From Paenibacillus phytohabitans (lineage in GTDB: Bacteria > Bacillota > Bacilli > Paenibacillales > Paenibacillaceae), in contig NZ_WHOB01000048.1 of assembly GCF_013141775.1 (NCBI RefSeq), forward strand, positions 1 through 64,000: 64,000 nt of DNA, given 5' to 3'. Below are positions 42,081 through 50,511 of this stretch, piece after piece. Every line of letters begins with the position of its first letter. The stretch's first letter is position 1. Under the pieces are notes generated by a model, which did not search any database, had not been told where the DNA came from, and saw nothing but the letters and a program-made list of their open reading frames with translations. The translations under genes were made by a program, and so were the position numbers.

Positions 42081-42968
42081 GTGAACCGAAAGGTGGTTAA
42101 AGAAGATATCGACAGCCGGATCTTTGACGCGGTCAATATGGTTCTGCTGGTAATCTTCATGGTTATTATTCTCGTTCCCTTATGGAACGTCATTATTTCA
42201 TCCTTGAGCTCAGGCAAGGCTCTTGCCGAGGGCGGATTTATTTTCTGGTCCAAGGAATTCTCGCTGGAGAATTACCGCGCGGTATTCAATGACAGCAGCA
42301 TCGGGCAGTCCTTCCTGGTCTCCATCTCCAAAACCTTCGTCGGGGTCTTCACCCATGTGTTCTTCTGCGCCATGATCGGCTACGGTCTCAGCAAAAGATA
42401 CATCCGCGGCCGCAAGCTGTATGTGGCGATGGGCGTCATTACGATGTTTTTCTCCGGCGGGATGATTCCGACTTACCTGCTCATTAAATCGCTCGGACTC
42501 CTGAACAGCTTCTGGGTGTACATCATACCCGCATTATTCAGCTATTACGACGTTGTCATTCTGATGAACTTTTTCCGGAATGTCCCGGATTCGCTTGAAG
42601 AATCGGCCAAGATTGACGGCGCAGGCGACTGGCATATTTTCCTGAAAATCTTCATTCCGCTCTCCATGCCCGCTATGGCGACAATCGCTCTGTTCAACGG
42701 GGTGGGGCAATGGAACGACTTCATGACAACGAAGCTATATATCACCAATCAGGCGCTCTACCCGCTGCAGATGAAGCTGTATGAGATTATCGTGCAGTCA
42801 CAGACCCAGTCGATGCAGAACATCGGGGGCTCCGCCGTGATTGAAACCACCACCAAAGGGGTTCAACTAGCAACAATTGTTATTACTACCCTGCCGATTG
42901 TTGCGATGTATCCAGTTCTTCAAAGGTACTTTATCTCCGGCATGATGATGGGGGCGGTCAAAGAGTAG
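42081..42968 (+). CDS. Sugar ABC permease, LplC/YtcP family
   Basis: A 295-residue membrane protein with about six segments. The EAA loop reads LEESAKIDGAGDWHIFLKIFIPLS (about 172-195), and the end FISGMMMGAVKE is the usual tail of this family. The start is GTG 42081, 8 bases after GGAGG; an ATG at 42074 is out of frame. It forms the heteromeric channel with the preceding permease, 15 bases upstream, for uptake of an oligosaccharide delivered by the lipoprotein encoded next. Confidence 0.92.
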   Translation: MNRKVVKEDIDSRIFDAVNMVLLVIFMVIILVPLWNVIISSLSSGKALAEGGFIFWSKEFSLENYRAVFNDSSIGQSFLVSISKTFVGVFTHVFFCAMIGYGLSKRYIRGRKLYVAMGVITMFFSGGMIPTYLLIKSLGLLNSFWVYIIPALFSYYDVVILMNFFRNVPDSLEESAKIDGAGDWHIFLKIFIPLSMPAMATIALFNGVGQWNDFMTTKLYITNQALYPLQMKLYEIIVQSQTQSMQNIGGSAVIETTTKGVQLATIVITTLPIVAMYPVLQRYFISGMMMGAVKE

Positions 42969-43034
42969 AGAAGAAGAGGGGGCGTATTTATCAAAAGAAA
43001 TCGGTTTCTACATCATATTATAGGAGGTTTATCA

Positions 43035-44675
43035 ATGATTAAGATGAATAAAGTCCTGGGGAATAAGGGTGTTAAGCTCGCGCTGCTGCTGATGGCAGCA
43101 ATGCTGGTGGTGGCAGGCTGCAGCTCAAACGGCGGTTCGAAGAAGGGCAGCGATGTCTCAATAGAAGACCGCTACACGGTGGACCCGGAAACTCCGGCCT
43201 GGCAGCTGGATAAAAAGTCAGAGACTACGGAATTGACCTGGTATGTCAACGCGGACTGGTGGAATACGGACTTCGGCAAGGATGTGGTGACCAAGAAGAT
43301 CAAAGAGGATCTGAACATCGACATCAAGTTCATTACGGGAGACGACACCAAGCTGAATACGTTCTTCGCGGGTGGCGATATGCCGGATCTGCTGACGATT
43401 TTCGACTCGAACTCTCCGGTCGTGCAGAAGGCCGCTACCTGGGCGTTCCCGCTGAATGATCTGGCCGAGAAATATGATCCTTACTTCAACAAGGTTGCTG
43501 CGGCCGACACGCTGAACTGGTTCCAACTGAAAGACGGCAAAACTTACGGCTATCCTAACTATTCCAATACACAGGCTGATTATGACAGCGGTAACATCCC
43601 GGCCAAAACGGCTTTTGTTATCCGCAAGGATGTCTATGAAGCACTGGGCAGCCCCTCCTTCGGGACCCCGGAAGAATTCAAGAATGTCATGAATCAGATC
43701 AAAACACAGTTCCCTGACATGATTCCCTTCGGTTTCAACTCCATTGGGGAAGGCACAGGCTCGCTCGGGGATGTGCTGCAGGATTTCATCGGCGTGCCGC
43801 TGGAAACGGAAGACGGCAAGTTCTACAACCGCAATCTGGATGAAGATTATCTGACCTGGCTTAAGACGCTGAATGCCGTATACAGAGACGGGGCGATCAG
43901 TGACGACAGCTTTGCCGATGACGGTACAGGCTTTGAGGAGAAAGTAAAATCCGGTAAGTATGCCACGATGCTGCTCGACGGTACTCCACAGCAGGGCGGG
44001 AATCTGCAGATCTTCATGAGTGCTAATCCGGGAAAAGAGTACATTGCCATCGATGGTCCACAGAGCACAGTGGGACATCAGCCGACCCTCAATCAATCCG
44101 GGATTACCGGCTGGATGATCAGCTATATCACCAAAGACTGCAAGGACCCGGCTAAAGCGATTCAAATCTTCACGTACCTGCTGAGCGAAGAAGGCCAGAA
44201 GCTGATGAACTATGGTATTGAAGGCGAGACCTACAAGGCAAATAGCGACGGAACGGTTGAACTGCTGCCGGAAGTGAAGGATCTGCAGCTGAATAATGCG
44301 GATAAATTTAAGAAGGATTACCGCATGGGAGAATTTATGTTCTTCGGACATGACCGCCACAAAGCGCTGAGCAAGGATGCCTTCCCTGAATCGATCAAGC
44401 AAATGCAGGAATGGGGCCAAGGCAAGCTGAAACCGCATTTCATTCTGGAGAACATCAATCCGGATCAGGGTACGGCCGAAGCACGCGGCCTGACGGCGAT
44501 TAACACCACCTGGAACACAACAATGGTAAGTATGATCCGTGCCAAGGATGATGCAACCTTTGACAGTACCTTGGCTGATTATAAAGCCTTCCTGGACAAA
44601 AACAGCTGGGATAAAATCGTAGAAATCCGCAGCGGGAAGATGCAAGCCAACAAGGAAAAGCTGGGCATTAAATAA
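43035..44675 (+). CDS. Sugar ABC binding lipoprotein (LplA-like)
   Basis: A 546-residue lipoprotein with signal peptide and lipobox VVAGC (Cys about 29), then the family 1 solute-binding fold: FFAGGDMPDLLTIF (about 110-123) in lobe 1 and FTYLLSEEGQKLMNYGIEG near residue 390. GGAGG lies 8 bases before ATG 43035. It is third in the LacI-controlled operon and should hand an oligosaccharide to the two permeases. The GH30 enzyme that follows suggests a beta-glucan or related beta-linked oligosaccharide, by inference. Confidence 0.92.
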   Translation: MIKMNKVLGNKGVKLALLLMAAMLVVAGCSSNGGSKKGSDVSIEDRYTVDPETPAWQLDKKSETTELTWYVNADWWNTDFGKDVVTKKIKEDLNIDIKFITGDDTKLNTFFAGGDMPDLLTIFDSNSPVVQKAATWAFPLNDLAEKYDPYFNKVAAADTLNWFQLKDGKTYGYPNYSNTQADYDSGNIPAKTAFVIRKDVYEALGSPSFGTPEEFKNVMNQIKTQFPDMIPFGFNSIGEGTGSLGDVLQDFIGVPLETEDGKFYNRNLDEDYLTWLKTLNAVYRDGAISDDSFADDGTGFEEKVKSGKYATMLLDGTPQQGGNLQIFMSANPGKEYIAIDGPQSTVGHQPTLNQSGITGWMISYITKDCKDPAKAIQIFTYLLSEEGQKLMNYGIEGETYKANSDGTVELLPEVKDLQLNNADKFKKDYRMGEFMFFGHDRHKALSKDAFPESIKQMQEWGQGKLKPHFILENINPDQGTAEARGLTAINTTWNTTMVSMIRAKDDATFDSTLADYKAFLDKNSWDKIVEIRSGKMQANKEKLGIK

Positions 44676-44687
44676 GCAAGGCACAAG

Positions 44688-44713
44688 AAAGGGCCCGCTT
44701 TGGGCCCTTTTGT
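44688..44713 (+). terminator. Intrinsic terminator after the binding-protein gene
   Basis: A 9-bp perfect stem, AAAGGGCCC and GGGCCCTTT, with a 5-base loop, followed by TTGT. Because GH30 follows within 25 bases, it may be partial and lower expression of the enzyme relative to the transporter. Confidence 0.7.
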
Positions 44714-44736
44714 ATAAAAAGATGGAGGGATAACAC

Positions 44737-46086
44737 ATGCGGGAAATTATCATGTATCAGTCTAACGGAGAAGACGAGCTGTTTGTGGAGCAGTCAGTTG
44801 CGCAGCTGCCGCAAATTTCTGCTGATACGGTTACTGCCACAGTTGAGATAGATGCCAGTCATACTTACCAGGAGATGGATGGGTTCGGGGCCTCCTTCAC
44901 GGATTCGGCCGCCTATCTGATTCATCAGGTGCTTGACGAGGAACAAAGAATGGAAGTAATGAGCAAGCTGTTCCACCCGCAGGAGGGGATAGGGTTGTCC
45001 TTCCTGCGGAATCCGATGGGGGCATCGGATTATGCCAGAACGGTCTACAGCTATAACGATCTGCCTGAGAACGAGACCGATCCCGATTTGTCCGGGTTCT
45101 CCATAGCCCATGATGAAGCGGATATTATTCCTTTATTGCAGCAGGCGTTGAAGCTGAATCCGGAAATCAAGCTGATGGCTTCACCCTGGAGCGCACCGGG
45201 CTGGATGAAGACCAGCGGGTCGATGATTACCGGCCGGTTGAAGCCGGAGCACTATCAGGTGTATGCGGACTATTTCGTCCGCTATATTCAGGACTTCGCG
45301 GCTCATGGTCTGCCTACCTATGCCGTCACTGCGCAGAATGAGCCGCTCTATGAACCGCAGCATTATCCGGGCATGCTTATGCTGCCGGAGGAGCAGCTGG
45401 AGTTCATCCGCAGGTTTCTGAAGCCAGGCTTCCAGAAGCACGGACTGAATACCAAAATCCTCAGCTACGATCACAACTGGGACCGGCCGGATTATCCGCT
45501 GACCGTTCTTGAGCAGGCCGAAGCGGAAGTGGATGGTGTAGCCTGGCACTGGTATGGCGGTGCACCCGCTGCGCAGTCAGAAGTGCTGGCGGCTTATCCC
45601 GGCAAAGAGGTACACTTCACCGAAGGCTCGGGCGGGGAATGGATTCCGCCGTTTGAGCAGGCCTTCTCCAATGTAATGCGCACAGGCATTGAGATTCTGC
45701 GCAATCACAGCAAGTCGTTCGTGCTGTGGAATATGGCGCTGGATGAACAGAATGGTCCTACCGTTCCCGGCTTCGGCAAGAGTACCTGCCGTGGAGTAGT
45801 GACGGTCAACCAGCAGACCAGGGAGCTTACATATACCCTGGATTATTACGCGCTGGCGCATTTCAGCAAAGTCATCCGGCCCAAGGCGCTGCGCATTGCT
45901 TCTGCCGCTAGCAATGAGCAAGTACGCTCCGTTGCCTTCCGCAACAGTGACGGATCGTTTGCGGCGGTTTTGTTCAACGATGGGGATACGCAAGAGAATG
46001 TAGCTGTGAAGCTGCAAGGGGATGAGGTACTGACCTTCCCCATGGCGCCGAAAAGCGCTGTTTCATTGAAGGTGGACAGCAAATAG
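44737..46086 (+). CDS. GH30 family glycoside hydrolase, intracellular
   Basis: A 449-residue enzyme without signal peptide. It has a TIM barrel with acid/base E202 (TAQNEPLYE) and nucleophile E296 (HFTEGSGG), then the family's side beta-sandwich (RSVAFRNSDGSFAAVLFND). GFGASFTDSAAYL and SPWSAPGWMKT are hallmarks of the glucosylceramidase/beta-1,6-glucanase branch (subfamilies 1 and 3). It probably cleaves an imported beta-linked glucoside or other short oligosaccharide. GGAGG lies 9 bases before the ATG. It is last in the LacI-controlled operon and ends at a strong terminator. Confidence 0.9.
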   Translation: MREIIMYQSNGEDELFVEQSVAQLPQISADTVTATVEIDASHTYQEMDGFGASFTDSAAYLIHQVLDEEQRMEVMSKLFHPQEGIGLSFLRNPMGASDYARTVYSYNDLPENETDPDLSGFSIAHDEADIIPLLQQALKLNPEIKLMASPWSAPGWMKTSGSMITGRLKPEHYQVYADYFVRYIQDFAAHGLPTYAVTAQNEPLYEPQHYPGMLMLPEEQLEFIRRFLKPGFQKHGLNTKILSYDHNWDRPDYPLTVLEQAEAEVDGVAWHWYGGAPAAQSEVLAAYPGKEVHFTEGSGGEWIPPFEQAFSNVMRTGIEILRNHSKSFVLWNMALDEQNGPTVPGFGKSTCRGVVTVNQQTRELTYTLDYYALAHFSKVIRPKALRIASAASNEQVRSVAFRNSDGSFAAVLFNDGDTQENVAVKLQGDEVLTFPMAPKSAVSLKVDSK

Positions 46087-46135
46087 GGAATAGACTCGCG
46101 CTGGCTTCGGCAACATGCGTATATTGAAAGCAGAG

Positions 46136-46163
46136 AAAGGACAGGGACGCCTGTCCTTTTTTT
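46136..46163 (+). terminator. Intrinsic terminator
   Basis: A 10-bp perfect stem, AAAGGACAGG and CCTGTCCTTT, with loop GACG and a following T-run. Confidence 0.9.
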
Positions 46164-46231
46164 ATTGGCACAGCCTGCGTTAAGATATAGGCAATAAAGA
46201 AGCCTCATATGAAGAAGGAGCGACTCATCCA

Positions 46232-47224
46232 GTGAATATAACCAAGCTTTGTTTCATCGGGGCAGGCTTCCATGCCGCCACGAATATATATCCGGCGGCA
46301 GTGGAAGCGAAAGCGGACATTAAGGCTGTTGCGACCCGCAGTCTGGAGCGTTCGGCGGCCGCTCTTCAGCGTTTTGGGAGCAGCGGTACACCGTACGGGG
46401 ATTATAGAGCTATGCTCCAGAATGAAGATTGTGACGGGGTAGTTGTGATTGCCCAGCCCGGGGATCAGCCTTCGCTTGTGCTGGACTGCATCCGGGCCGG
46501 CAAAAATGTCTATGTAGACAAACCGCTGGGCTGGAATGCAGCGGAGGCGCTTGAGATGGCAGAGGCTGCGGAGGAAGCAGGGGTTGTTCTGATGGTGGGC
46601 TTTATGAAACGCTACGCTCCGGTTTATCAGAAACTTAAAGCACTTATTGAGGATGCAAGTATGGGTGCCGCCAGATCTTTTCAGGCGAAGTTTGCCGTGG
46701 ACAGTACACCCTTCTGCAAGGATGAGGAACAGTTCATCAAACTGGCGGCCATTCATATGGTCGACCTGATCCGTTATTTGTTCGGAGAGGCTGTTCAGGT
46801 GTCTGGCATGTCGGGCAGCAGCGGGGAGTATATCTCGCAGAGTCTCTCCATAAAGTTTGCCAGCGGAGTGGTGGGCAGCCTGTATTTCACCGGTATGAGC
46901 GCCTGGTCCAGGGAGAGCGAGAGTGTGCTGGTTACCTTCGACCAGGGGTTTGCCCTTGCCGATGAGCTTAACACGCTCACGATCCACAGATCGTACTCCG
47001 GCAGTTCGCTGCCGTGGCAATCGCTGGAGGAGCAGGATACCGTACTGACACCTTCGGCTTCGGCGATGTCCGGCGGTCTTAGAGATCTGTACCTCCGCGG
47101 GTTTGTAGGAGAAATGGAGCATTTCATGGACTGCTGCCGGGAGGGACAAGCTCCGCTCTCCAACGGACGGGATAATGTACAGACGATGGAATTATGCGAT
47201 CTGATCTTATCGGCACTGGCTTAA
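46232..47224 (+). CDS. Gfo/Idh/MocA-family oxidoreductase
   Basis: A 330-residue NAD(P)-dependent oxidoreductase. It has a Rossmann start, KLCFIGAGFHAATNIYP (G-x-G-x-x-A-like), then VYVDKPLGWN, where the usual E-K-P is D-K-P with the catalytic lysine kept, and the C-terminal alpha/beta domain with AAIHMVDLIRYLFG, holding the conserved H-x-x-D. The start is GTG 46232, with AAGGAG 11 bases upstream. Such enzymes oxidise or reduce sugars, inositols or sugar acids; the substrate is unknown. It is a single-gene unit with a terminator on each side, following the GH30 operon. Confidence 0.87.
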   Translation: MNITKLCFIGAGFHAATNIYPAAVEAKADIKAVATRSLERSAAALQRFGSSGTPYGDYRAMLQNEDCDGVVVIAQPGDQPSLVLDCIRAGKNVYVDKPLGWNAAEALEMAEAAEEAGVVLMVGFMKRYAPVYQKLKALIEDASMGAARSFQAKFAVDSTPFCKDEEQFIKLAAIHMVDLIRYLFGEAVQVSGMSGSSGEYISQSLSIKFASGVVGSLYFTGMSAWSRESESVLVTFDQGFALADELNTLTIHRSYSGSSLPWQSLEEQDTVLTPSASAMSGGLRDLYLRGFVGEMEHFMDCCREGQAPLSNGRDNVQTMELCDLILSALA

Positions 47225-47248
47225 GCTGAACGGGTTAGATGAATAAAC

Positions 47249-47295
47249 AAAGGGATGTCCCGGCCATTTAGTTGGCGGAGGACATCCCTTTTTGA
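47249..47295. terminator. Intrinsic terminator between convergent genes
   Basis: AAAGGGATGTCC (47249-47260) pairs perfectly with GGACATCCCTTT (47280-47291), followed by TTT. Confidence 0.85.
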
Positions 47296-47322
47296 TAGGC
47301 TTCACCTGGATAAGCAGCTGTG

Positions 47323-48339
47323 TTACTTGGCTCCCGAACTGCTGAAGATATCAGTGATCTCATCCAGCAGCCTGTCCAGTGTAATCGGGTCGTCGAAGTT
47401 GTACTTGCTGTCGAAGGTGTAGACACGGCCTTCTTTGACGGCAGGAATAGCTTTCCATAAGCCGCTATCTGTAAGTGCCGTCTGTCTCGCTACGGTTTCG
47501 CTGCTGTTGTCGGTCAGAATGAACATGTGTGTGCCGATATACTGCGTCAGCACCTCGTCGGAGATGTTCGCGAACCGTTCGTCGGCATCAATCAGCTTCT
47601 GGACACCTTCTGTAGGTTTGAATCCGAGTTGTCCGTACAGCGTTTCGTTCAGGCCTTTGTTGCCCATGATATACAGGTCAGAGCCCAGGACAAGCAGGGA
47701 GGTAGCGGTTTCGCCTTCTGTTAAGTTCAGCTGTTCCTTCACAGCAGCAACCTTCGCCTTGTAAGCATCGAACCAGGTATCCGCCTCTGCAGTACGTCCG
47801 AACAATTCAGCTAACTGGCGCACGCGTTCTTCCGTGGGGAAGGTGCCGTCAAGACCAACCACTACGGTCGGTGCGATTTGGCTTAACGCCTCAATCCCGG
47901 TCTCATCCCAGTCGTCAAAGATGATCAGGTCCGGTGATAAGGCCAGAATCTTCTCTGGAGAGAACGGATACCCGATATCTTCAATGCCTTCGAGCAGATC
48001 AGGGTAGGCAACCTGCGTCCCGATGACACTAAGCGAGGCTCCTATAGGCTTCACTCCAAGCGCCAGCAGGTCGCCGGGATTGCTGCCGACATATACAATG
48101 TGCTGCGGATCGGCCGGAATTTCAACCTCTCTCTTTTTATAATCCGTGTATAGCCGTGTTGTAGCTGCAGCGGGCTCTGTTGCCGCCGGAGTGGCAGCCG
48201 GTGCTTCGGTAGCAGCTGCCGTTGCAGCCGTAGAAGCCGGAGCTGCGTTATTTCTGTTGTTCGATTGTCCGCAGGAGGACAGAATCAACGTGAGGAGCAG
48301 AAGGGTTAAAGGGAAAAATATCTTTTTTGTGCTTAGCAT
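47323..48339 (-). CDS. Iron-siderophore ABC binding lipoprotein
   Basis: A 338-residue lipoprotein with lipobox LILSSC (Cys about 23), an Ala/Thr/Pro-rich linker (about 30-62), and the class III (FecB/FhuD) helical-backbone binding fold. Marks are REVEIPADPQHIVYVGSNPGDLLALGVKPIG and LSPDLIIFDDWDETGIEALSQIAPTVVV. AGGAG precedes the ATG at normal spacing. A Fur box covers the promoter, so it should be made under iron starvation and bind a ferric siderophore for a permease encoded elsewhere. The antisense and neighbouring genes are unrelated to iron. Confidence 0.92.
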   Translation of the reverse strand: MLSTKKIFFPLTLLLLTLILSSCGQSNNRNNAAPASTAATAAATEAPAATPAATEPAAATTRLYTDYKKREVEIPADPQHIVYVGSNPGDLLALGVKPIGASLSVIGTQVAYPDLLEGIEDIGYPFSPEKILALSPDLIIFDDWDETGIEALSQIAPTVVVGLDGTFPTEERVRQLAELFGRTAEADTWFDAYKAKVAAVKEQLNLTEGETATSLLVLGSDLYIMGNKGLNETLYGQLGFKPTEGVQKLIDADERFANISDEVLTQYIGTHMFILTDNSSETVARQTALTDSGLWKAIPAVKEGRVYTFDSKYNFDDPITLDRLLDEITDIFSSSGAK

Positions 48340-48489
48340 GGATGACGCTCCTTTATGATAGTTTGTTATGTAACTAGCCCCTCCCGCTATTTACAACGGA
48401 GTTGAATGGTCCGCAGAGGCAGGGGGAAAGGTTGGAGGTAAGAGCAGCCGGTCCTCAACTGTGAAATTGTCCTTACACCTAAATGAATA

Positions 48490-48551
48490 TGATAATCATT
48501 ATCACTAGATTATATTTTATTATAATAGAGAGGAACAGCAAGGTTGTCAAT
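48490..48551 (-). promoter_or_regulatory. Fur-controlled promoter
   Basis: On the minus strand, TTGACA (48546-48551) and TATTAT (48522-48527) are 18 bp apart. Just downstream lies TGATAATCATTATCA (48490-48504), a 15-bp perfect Fur box apart from its centre base. Iron-loaded Fur would block transcription of the siderophore lipoprotein gene. Confidence 0.88.
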
Positions 48552-48603
48552 CCTCAAAGAAACTCTTATAAGCAACAGCTCGATCAAAATCAATATAAAT
48601 AAA

Positions 48604-48641
48604 ATCCCCTACATCATTTTGAAGATGCAGGGGATGATTTT
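48604..48641. terminator. Stand-alone hairpin with T-run
   Basis: ATCCCCTACATC (48604-48615) pairs at 11 of 12 positions with GATGCAGGGGAT (48624-48635), followed by GATTTTTG. No gene immediately upstream explains it; it may insulate the Fur-regulated unit from the foldable element beside it. Confidence 0.6.
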
Positions 48642-48664
48642 TGATTGAGATCATTTAGCTTTAA

Positions 48665-48882
48665 CTATATAGATTGAACTTGAAAATATACTAAAAAGGG
48701 AAAAGTGGCGGAGGAGAATTTTGGAACTGTAGGAGCGTCAGCGTCCGCCTTTGTCTGCGGATTTCCACCGCGAACAGCGGGTTAAATTCAAGAAATCTGC
48801 AGACGGGCAGCGGCCGGAGGGCCAAATATTCTCTGGAGTCACGGTAATCCCTATAGAAAAAATACAAGTTCAATCTATATAG
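48665..48882. mobile_element. MITE-like foldable element with 18-bp terminal inverted repeats
   Basis: CTATATAGATTGAACTTG (48665-48682) is repeated exactly as its complement at 48865-48882. The 218-bp interval also contains further inverted segments (near 48735-48755 with 48793-48815), so the whole could fold as one long hairpin. It has no gene. It lies between the Fur unit and the end of the response regulator gene and may also act as a terminator. The AATCTATATAG word also occurs in the element at 37910-38038. Confidence 0.6.
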
Positions 48883-48900
48883 ATGAATAATATCATATAG

Positions 48901-50511
48901 CTACTGCACCGGTTGAGAATGCTGATCCTTCTTATATTCATTCGGCGGCAGGCCGACCTCCTGCTTGAACAGCTTGGAGAAGTAGGAGTAGTTAGTGTAG
49001 CCTACCTTGTTCGCAATGGTATAGACGGAATGGTGGGTCGTTTCGAGCAGATGCTTGGCGGCGGCGATACGGACCTGAATGACATAGCTGCCTAAGGAGA
49101 TGCCGGTCTCCTTCTTGTACAGCCGGGCCAGATAATCCGGATTCAGGTAGACGATCTCCGCCAGATCGCCCCGGGTCAGATCATCGCCGTAATGGGTATG
49201 GATGTATTGCTTGATCTCTTCGGCTATCGACTGGGGCTGCGAGGTGAAGTCGCGGTATTTCATCGCCGTGCTGACCAGATAGTTCAGGTATTCCTCCATA
49301 TCCTCAATGGATGCCAGTGAGTGCAGCAGCAGCTGGTCATGGGTTTTGCCGGTGTATAATTTGTGAACCTGAATGCCCTTCATTTTGAGGAAGGAGTAGA
49401 CGAGCTGTACGATATCAAGCCGGAACAGGCTGAGGACAGAGGTGTCCAGCGCCCGGCCCCGGAGCATCCCCCGCAGGTATCCGGTCACCTCGGCCAGAAA
49501 AGCGGAAAGGTTGTTCTGGCTGAGCAGCTCCTCCAGCTGCGTCAGATCCGGCGGAAGATAGGCGTTTTTGCTATGCTGCAGATAGGTCTCCACCAGGAAG
49601 GTATGATTCCGGCTGCGGGTGATCTCCTCGTCCATCGTCAGCGCAGCTTTAAAGATATTGCCGACCTCGCCAAGTTCACCGGCTAAGCCGATGGTGCAGC
49701 AGGCGTCACATTTCAAATACGGATTGGCTTTTTGGATAAACGAACTGCACAGCTCTTCCAGCAGGTGAAGCTCAGGTGCCCTGTTCCATTTCAGAATGGC
49801 GATCCAGTTCGATTCCTTATATTCAAGAATGCTCTCGATCGAGAAAAGCGGGCTCCCCAACAGCTCATACAGCACATTCAGGAGCGCGAAATCAAACAGG
49901 TACTTCTCTTCCTTGCCCATGCTGCCGTTATGGGGGAAGAGATTGAAGAGCACAGGCTGGATGATCTCATTCATCTGATAGCTCAGATTCTGCTCCTCCA
50001 TGGCATGGAAGATAGCAGAGGTCCGGATGGGGAAGGCCGTGCTGTCATTGACCAGCTTGCGCCAGAAGTGCTCAAGAATTTTCGCCTGATTCTTTTGCCA
50101 GAAATGCCCCTCCTGAATGGCTTTCTCGTTATGCTGCTGCTCTCTGGCACGGGCAATCGCTTTCTGGATAATCAGCATCAGCTTGTCGAATTCGATCGGC
50201 TTCAGGAAATACTCGAAGCTCTGCAGCTCAATCGCCTTCTGGGCATAGTTGAAATCGGCATAGTTGGTCAGCAGGATCGTCTGGATCCTGTATTGCCGTT
50301 CTCTGATCCAGGCCAGCAGCTCCAGCCCGCTCCCCTGCGGCATCTCGATATCGGAGATGAGAATCTGCACAGAATGGTTCTCCAGGATGTCCTGGGCCTG
50401 CGAGACATTATTCGCGGTGAATACAGTTTCGATCTGAAGCAGCGCCCAGTCAATTCTCTTCTGCAGCGCGGCAATTACATAGTAGTCATCATCAACCAGC
50501 AAAATATTCAT
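48901..50511 (-). CDS. Response regulator, YesN/AraC type
   Basis: A 536-residue regulator. Residues 1-120 form a receiver domain with phospho-acceptor D54 (ILISDIEMP), acidic pair D8-D9 and lysine K105-type site (YFLKPI). A long middle region follows, then the AraC double helix-turn-helix at about 430-530 (DLAEIVYLNPDYLARLYKKETG and VYTIANKVGYTNYSYFSKLFKQEVG). The ATG overlaps the histidine kinase stop (ATGA), and a 20-residue upstream extension is rejected. Such regulators activate sugar ABC operons; the divergent binding-protein gene at 52566 is the likely target. Confidence 0.92.
   Translation of the reverse strand: MNILLVDDDYYVIAALQKRIDWALLQIETVFTANNVSQAQDILENHSVQILISDIEMPQGSGLELLAWIRERQYRIQTILLTNYADFNYAQKAIELQSFEYFLKPIEFDKLMLIIQKAIARAREQQHNEKAIQEGHFWQKNQAKILEHFWRKLVNDSTAFPIRTSAIFHAMEEQNLSYQMNEIIQPVLFNLFPHNGSMGKEEKYLFDFALLNVLYELLGSPLFSIESILEYKESNWIAILKWNRAPELHLLEELCSSFIQKANPYLKCDACCTIGLAGELGEVGNIFKAALTMDEEITRSRNHTFLVETYLQHSKNAYLPPDLTQLEELLSQNNLSAFLAEVTGYLRGMLRGRALDTSVLSLFRLDIVQLVYSFLKMKGIQVHKLYTGKTHDQLLLHSLASIEDMEEYLNYLVSTAMKYRDFTSQPQSIAEEIKQYIHTHYGDDLTRGDLAEIVYLNPDYLARLYKKETGISLGSYVIQVRIAAAKHLLETTHHSVYTIANKVGYTNYSYFSKLFKQEVGLPPNEYKKDQHSQPVQ

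Noticed and set aside
43218..44753. A 511-codon antisense frame over the binding-protein gene
   Set aside because: The sense strand has lipobox, fold motifs and operon context; long antisense frames are common in this codon usage.
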